Below are positions 60,345 through 64,000 of a stretch of DNA of 64,000 bases, piece after piece. The position numbers were made by a program, and so were the translations under genes. Within the stretch, counting starts at the first letter, position 1. The number at the start of each line of letters is the position of its first letter. The notes under the pieces are model-generated. The model was given only the letters and a program-made list of their open reading frames with translations, made no database searches and had not been told where the DNA came from. This DNA comes from Microbacterium sulfonylureivorans (lineage in GTDB: Bacteria; Actinomycetota; Actinomycetes; Actinomycetales; Microbacteriaceae), in the NCBI RefSeq assembly GCF_003999995.1, contig NZ_RJAD01000001.1:992001-1056000 (forward strand). The letters run 5' to 3'.

Positions 60345-61322
60345 ATGACCACGTACGCCGCGGCATTCGACTGGACCCGACGCCACGTCGACGACGGACG
60401 CCTGCCCACGGCGGTGCTCGGCATCGCGAACGCCGACGGCGTGATCGCTCTCGACGCTTTCGGGGCGACGGGCAGGCGGCGAGCCGCCGTCGACGACCAC
60501 TACCGGCTGTTCTCGATCACGAAGCCGCTCGTCGGACTCGTCGCCGCGCGAGCGGTCGAGCGCGGGCTGCTGACACCCGACACCCCGCTGTCGACGGCCC
60601 TGCCCGAGTTCGGCGCCGACCGGGACGACCTCGTCCGGCTCCGGCATCTCGTCAGCCATACGTCGGGCATCGTCGAGCCGCCGATGGACACCGCGGCGGG
60701 CCTGCGCCCCGCGCTCCTGGCGCCCGGGCGCGACTTCGCCGCGGGCACTGCGTCGCGCTATTCCACGATCGCCTTCGAGGGCGTCGCTGCGCTCATCGAG
60801 CACGCCACCGGTGAGTCGTGGGACGCCGGAGTGACGACCTGGGCGGCCGGCATCGGCGCCGACGGGCTGACGCTCGACGAGGCATCCGACCCGCATGAGG
60901 TGGTGGATGCCGCAGCCGCCGGTCTCGACATGGCGGCGTTCGTGCGGCTCCGCCACCCAGGAGCCGGCACGCTCGGCCGCGCGGCGGACCTCCTGGCCCT
61001 CGGCTCGGCCCTGCTGCGCGATCGCGGCGAGGTCGTCCAGCCCTCCACGCACGCCATGATGCTCCGTCCGCTGACCGGCGACATCCCGCGCCTCGAGCCC
61101 TACCCCGCCGAGCGCGGCCAGGACTTCGGGTTCACGTGGAATCTCCGCACGCGTGCCCCGGGCCTCATCGACCGCGACGTCTACGGGCACGCGGGCTGGG
61201 CCGGGACGCAGTTCTGGGTGCATCCCACCGCCGGGATCGCGTGGGTGCTGCTGACCAACGTCGCCCTCCGGCCGGACGTCGACGTCGACGCGCTCGACAA
61301 CGCCGTGATCAGCGGGGTCTGA
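60345..61322 (+). CDS. Serine hydrolase of the beta-lactamase/esterase (class C-like) family
   Basis: This 325-residue cytoplasmic protein has FSITKPLVGL (SxxK, nucleophile Ser), SRYSTIAFEG (Tyr-Ser motif) and YGHAGWAGTQFWVHP (HxG). These mark the penicillin-binding/beta-lactamase-like esterases such as EstB, and a true lactamase role is unlikely without a signal peptide. GAGAGGAG precedes the ATG. As the last gene of the rhamnose operon it may remove acyl groups from rhamnosides; this is inference from position. Confidence 0.85.
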   Translation: MTTYAAAFDWTRRHVDDGRLPTAVLGIANADGVIALDAFGATGRRRAAVDDHYRLFSITKPLVGLVAARAVERGLLTPDTPLSTALPEFGADRDDLVRLRHLVSHTSGIVEPPMDTAAGLRPALLAPGRDFAAGTASRYSTIAFEGVAALIEHATGESWDAGVTTWAAGIGADGLTLDEASDPHEVVDAAAAGLDMAAFVRLRHPGAGTLGRAADLLALGSALLRDRGEVVQPSTHAMMLRPLTGDIPRLEPYPAERGQDFGFTWNLRTRAPGLIDRDVYGHAGWAGTQFWVHPTAGIAWVLLTNVALRPDVDVDALDNAVISGV

Positions 61323-61328
61323 CCGGCG

Positions 61329-61356
61329 GGGGCGGATGCTGCGGCATCCGCCCCCT
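61329..61356 (+). terminator. Terminator of the rhamnose operon
   Basis: GGGGGCGGATGC (61329-61340) and GCATCCGCCCCC (61345-61356) pair perfectly over 12 bases with loop TGCG, 6 bases past the last stop and followed by TCTTCG. Confidence 0.9.
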
Positions 61357-61401
61357 CTTCGCTTCGCTCGTCAAGCCCCTGTCCTGCCGCCGTCGGCCGC
61401 C

Positions 61402-61407
61402 TAGCGT
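61402..61407 (+). promoter_or_regulatory. Leaderless -10 of the small acidic protein gene
   Basis: TAGCGT ends 6 bases before the ATG at 61414, with the spacing of the other leaderless genes here. No strong -35 is visible. Confidence 0.5.
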
Positions 61408-61413
61408 GGAGCC

Positions 61414-61563
61414 ATGGACGACGAACGCCGCATGGAGAACGAGCCCCTCGAGCAGGACGCCCCCCTCGGCGGCGACGAGACCACCGAGGAGCAGCTCGAG
61501 GCCGACAACCCGGCCGAAGAGGACACGCTCAAGACCCTCGACCCCGACGCGCCTCCGGCCTGA
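61414..61563 (+). CDS. Small acidic protein, 49 residues
   Basis: The frame reads MDDERRMENEPLEQD at the start and ends TLDPDAPPA. Roughly one third of residues are Asp or Glu, there is no hydrophobic core, and the protein is probably disordered. Its leaderless-type promoter and position between a terminator and a convergent gene support a real gene. Similar short acidic proteins are common in Microbacteriaceae, but no function is known to me. The 105 bases after it, up to 61668, hold nothing I can identify. Confidence 0.6.
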   Translation: MDDERRMENEPLEQDAPLGGDETTEEQLEADNPAEEDTLKTLDPDAPPA

Positions 61564-61668
61564 CCGCCCGCTCCCTCCGCGAGAGCTCAGAATTGGGCTC
61601 CGGGGCGCGGGATCCGGCGCGAGAAGCCTGCACCCTCGGCGGAAAGTCCGCGCCCTGGGCGACGCGGC

Positions 61669-62514
61669 TCACGCCTCGCGGGTGATCGTCACCTTCACGT
61701 GCAGGTGGCTCTTGAACGGACCGGCGTAGACACCGCGAAGGGGCGGCACATCGCCGTAGTCGCGGCCTCGGCCGACGAGCACATGGCGGTCGCCGATCTC
61801 GATGTTGTTGGTCGGATCGAAGCCCTGCCATTCGCCGGCGAACCACTCGATCCACGCGTGCGACTCGCCGGTCACCGCCACCCCCACCTCGGCGGAAGGG
61901 CGCGGGTGAAGGTAGCCCGACACGTAGCGTGCCGGGATGCCGACCTCGCGCAGCGCGCCGAGGGTGACGTGGGCGATGTCCTGACAGACGCCCTTGCGGG
62001 CCTCCCAGGCCTCGTGCGCGGTCGAGTGCACGCCGGTGATGCCGTGCATGTACTCGACAGCGTCGCCGACGCCCGTGGCGATGGCGTGCGCGGCCCGTCC
62101 GGGGTGGTCGTGCTTCGCCGCGATCGTGCGGGCCATGTCGGCGACCTCGGGGTGAGGTCGCGTGCGCCCGGTCTGCACGAGCTGCTCGACGGTCTCGATC
62201 GATCGGTTGGAATCGCGTGCGAGGCCGTGCCACGTCACGTCGACGTGCTCGAGCGGACGCGGGCGCACCTCGACGAGCGACCGCGCGGTGATCGTCAGCG
62301 CGGCGTGCGGCGACAGGACGTCGAACGCGGCGACACGCGTGCCGAAGTAGTCGACGTACTGGTTCACCGACGTCGAGGGCTCGATGTCGAGCGACGAGTT
62401 CAGCACGAACTGGCTGTCGGTCGAGCCCGGCAGCATGCGCGCCTCGTTGTACGACGCCGACACGTCGCCCTGGTAGCTGAATCCGGTCTGGTGCTCGATG
62501 CGGAGGCGCTTCAC
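61669..62514 (-). CDS. Transglutaminase-like protein with bacterial N-terminal domain
   Basis: This 281-residue protein has the bacterial transglutaminase-like N-terminal domain (RLRIEHQTGFSYQGDVSASYNEARMLP) and a papain-like core with Cys in ARKGVCQDIAHVTLGALREVGIPARYVSGYL, His in ESHAWIEWFAGEWQGFDPTNN and Asp in the same stretch. It is the last gene of an ATP-grasp / alpha-E / transglutaminase operon and overlaps the alpha-E stop. These operons are predicted to make or process short peptides; the product is not known. The GTG at 62514 is the start. Confidence 0.92.
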   Translation of the reverse strand: MKRLRIEHQTGFSYQGDVSASYNEARMLPGSTDSQFVLNSSLDIEPSTSVNQYVDYFGTRVAAFDVLSPHAALTITARSLVEVRPRPLEHVDVTWHGLARDSNRSIETVEQLVQTGRTRPHPEVADMARTIAAKHDHPGRAAHAIATGVGDAVEYMHGITGVHSTAHEAWEARKGVCQDIAHVTLGALREVGIPARYVSGYLHPRPSAEVGVAVTGESHAWIEWFAGEWQGFDPTNNIEIGDRHVLVGRGRDYGDVPPLRGVYAGPFKSHLHVKVTITREA

Positions 62515-63443
62515 GAGATCTCTCCGATCCAGCTCGGCTCCGCCTGGGTCGGGAAGAAGCGTCCGCGGATCGCCTCCGACGCCTCCCGCGTGACCGTCTG
62601 CACGCGATGCATGTGCTGCGGCAGCTCGCTCAGGATCTCGCCGATCGGACGGTACTCGAGATCGTTGCGGATCTGCCCGAGCGCCCGCAGCACGGTGTTC
62701 GAGTGGCCGACGCGGTCGGCACGGGGGTCGATGGCGCTCATGCACTCCTCGGCGAGCTGGATGGAGTAGATGATCGACCGCGGGAACAGGCGGTCGAGCA
62801 GCAGGAACTCGGCCGCGTTGCGCGCGCTCGGCATTCCGCGGTAGGTGCGCAGGTACGCCTCGTAGGCGCCGCACGACCGCAGAATGGTTGTCCACGAGGG
62901 ACCGGATGCCTCGGTCAGCGACCTCGTCGCGAGCAGGCGCGCCGTCATGTCGGTGCGCTCGATGCTCCGGCCGAGGGTGAAGAACTGCCAGGCCTCGTCG
63001 CGGCTGGTCGACGAGTCGACGATGCCCACGGCGAGCGCGGCGCGCTCGCGCACCCACTGGAAGAACTCGTGCACCTTGTCGGTCTGCAGGCGGCGCGGCA
63101 TCCGGGCGTTCGTCGTGTTGAGGGTCTCCCACAGCTCGGTCGACACGATCTCGCGCGCCCGCCGGGCGTTCTCGCGCGACGCGGTGAGGGCGTAGGCGAT
63201 GCTCGACGGGTTCATGCGGTCCACCGCGAGCCGTGCGAGGACGTCCTCGCGGCGGACGTGCGTGACCCCCTCGGGCGGGAAGGAGCCCATGACGCTCAGC
63301 AGGGAGCGGCATGCGGTGTCCTCGTCGATCCACGGGTCCTCGAGGAGCAGCTGCAGGTGCACGTCGAGGATGCGCGCGGTGCCGTCGCTGCGCTCGATGT
63401 AGCGACCGATCCAGAAGAGCGACTCGGCGATGCGGCTCAGCAC
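62511..63443 (-). CDS. Alpha-E domain protein
   Basis: This 310-residue, almost fully alpha-helical protein starts at GTG (VLSRIAESLFWIGRYIERSDGTARILDVHLQLLLED), the signature of the alpha-E family. Further stretches WETLNTTNARMP, WQFFTLGRSIERTDMTARLLATR and LLLDRLFPRSIIYSI are conserved. The role is unknown; it is always near circularly permuted ATP-grasp and transglutaminase-like proteins and may be a partner or scaffold in peptide formation. It overlaps the ATP-grasp gene by 7 bases and the transglutaminase gene by 4. Confidence 0.92.
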   Translation of the reverse strand: MLSRIAESLFWIGRYIERSDGTARILDVHLQLLLEDPWIDEDTACRSLLSVMGSFPPEGVTHVRREDVLARLAVDRMNPSSIAYALTASRENARRAREIVSTELWETLNTTNARMPRRLQTDKVHEFFQWVRERAALAVGIVDSSTSRDEAWQFFTLGRSIERTDMTARLLATRSLTEASGPSWTTILRSCGAYEAYLRTYRGMPSARNAAEFLLLDRLFPRSIIYSIQLAEECMSAIDPRADRVGHSNTVLRALGQIRNDLEYRPIGEILSELPQHMHRVQTVTREASEAIRGRFFPTQAEPSWIGEIS

Positions 63444-64000
63444 GTCGCACCGCCGTCGTCGTCGGCCGACTGCTGCTGCTGCTCCTGCTGCTCGGTGCGC
63501 GTACGGGGACGGTCCTGCGGCGAGTGCGTCGGCTCGGGCTGGCCGTCGTAGATGATCGGGATCGAGGCCGTGATGGTGGCCGCCTGGTCGGCGACGAGAC
63601 CGGACACGCCGTAGCCCTGGCCGTACTCGACGTGCGAGGGCGCGGCGCCGCCGATGACCCAGGTGTCCTTCGACCCGCCGCCCTGGCTCGAGTTGACGAC
63701 GAGCTGACCCTCGGGCAGCGCGACGCGCGTGAGCCCGCCGGGGAGGACCCAGACGTCCTCTCCGTCGTTGACGGCGAAGGGGCGCAGATCGGCGTGTCGC
63801 GGGCGCATCCCGTCCTCGACGAGCGTCGGGATGGTCGACAGCATGACGACCGGCTGCGCGATCCACCCGCGAGGATCGGCGAGGAGACGCTGGCGGAGCT
63901 TCTCGAGCTCGGAGGGCGAGGCATCCGGCCCCACGACAAGTCCCTTGCCGCCCGACCCGTCGACCGGCTTGACCACGAGCTCGTCGAGGCGGTCGAGCAC
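63437..64000 (-). CDS. Circularly permuted ATP-grasp protein, C-terminal part (cut by window end)
   Basis: The visible 187 residues are the C-terminal end of a circularly permuted type 2 ATP-grasp protein: LVVKPVDGSGGKGLVVGP (nucleotide-binding loop), WIAQPVVMLSTIPTLVEDGMRPRHADLRPFAVNDGEDVWVLPGGLTRVAL and NSSQGGGSKDTWVI. The 5' end lies beyond the window. The tail is unusual, with a Gln-rich run (EQQEQQQQS) and acidic residues. The enzyme should form an amide bond using ATP, upstream of the alpha-E and transglutaminase partners. Confidence 0.92.
   Translation of the reverse strand: MLDRLDELVVKPVDGSGGKGLVVGPDASPSELEKLRQRLLADPRGWIAQPVVMLSTIPTLVEDGMRPRHADLRPFAVNDGEDVWVLPGGLTRVALPEGQLVVNSSQGGGSKDTWVIGGAAPSHVEYGQGYGVSGLVADQAATITASIPIIYDGQPEPTHSPQDRPRTRTEQQEQQQQSADDDGGATC

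Noticed and set aside
60345..61322. True beta-lactamase (antibiotic resistance)
   Set aside because: The SxxK motif is shared with many esterases; no signal peptide is present and the gene lies in a sugar operon.

Overview
The window is high-GC actinobacterial DNA. It has dense genes, many GTG and some TTG starts, frequent 4-base stop/start overlaps, leaderless-type promoters and GGATGCC/GGCATCC-stem terminators. Together with gene content such as F420-type oxidoreductases, galTK, a CebR-type operator and the ATP-grasp/alpha-E/transglutaminase set, this points to Microbacteriaceae, most likely Microbacterium. That assignment is inference from composition and gene families, because no rRNA gene is present. 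I see no tRNA, rRNA, CRISPR array or intact insertion sequence.

Most of the window is a chain of modules for using plant cell-wall sugars. (1) 0.7-14.6 kb: a LacI regulator, an ABC exporter, a DUF6807/PmoA-like + Gfo/Idh/MocA + GH43-like operon, then a sugar ABC importer (lipoprotein plus two permeases, no ATPase), a DUF624 membrane protein, a GH42 beta-galactosidase and a GH51 arabinofuranosidase. This fits arabinan/arabinogalactan side chains. (2) 14.8-19.4 kb: a Gfo/Idh/MocA dehydrogenase, a DUF993 aldolase-like protein, an IolE-like TIM barrel and a LacI regulator. It looks like a compact catabolic operon whose substrate I cannot name. A 128-bp insertion with a 16-bp direct repeat sits inside it. 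(3) 19.6-26.4 kb: a LacI regulator and what reads as the oxidative uronate pathway (dehydrogenase, lactone cycloisomerase/dehydratase-like enolase, KdgD, 2,5-dioxovalerate dehydrogenase), led by one more Gfo/Idh/MocA protein. (4) 26.4-31.8 kb: glycerate kinase, a ThuA-like protein, and a LacI regulator divergent from galTK. (5) 31.9-36.6 kb: an alpha/beta hydrolase, an AraC-type regulator and a secreted LAVTG-anchored lamin-tail protein. (6) 36.8-43.6 kb: an MFS-PAP2-GH3 operon divergent from a TetR-carboxylesterase operon around a palindrome. (7) 43.7-48.1 kb: an AbiEi/DUF559-type protein, a 185-bp tandem repeat, and an lplA-methyltransferase-LLM oxidoreductase run. (8) 48.1-52.7 kb: a secreted GH6 cellulase under a perfect CebR-type palindrome, an alpha/beta hydrolase, and MarR+MFS. 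(9) 52.7-61.3 kb: an alditol-oxidase-like enzyme and LacI regulator divergent from rhaM-rhaI-rhaD(EW)-rhaB plus a serine hydrolase. (10) 61.4-64 kb: a 49-residue acidic protein and the transglutaminase/alpha-E/ATP-grasp operon, the last gene cut by the window end.

Five LacI-family genes and a set of closely related palindromes (core AAAGCGTTT / AAACGTTTT) in front of the sugar operons suggest one layered regulon for pectin and hemicellulose sugars: L-arabinose, D-galactose, uronates, L-rhamnose and cello-oligosaccharides. The least understood parts are the DUF993 operon with its inserted micro-ORF, the DUF6807/Gfo/GH43 operon, and the 76-bp paired elements at 44.7-45.0 kb.
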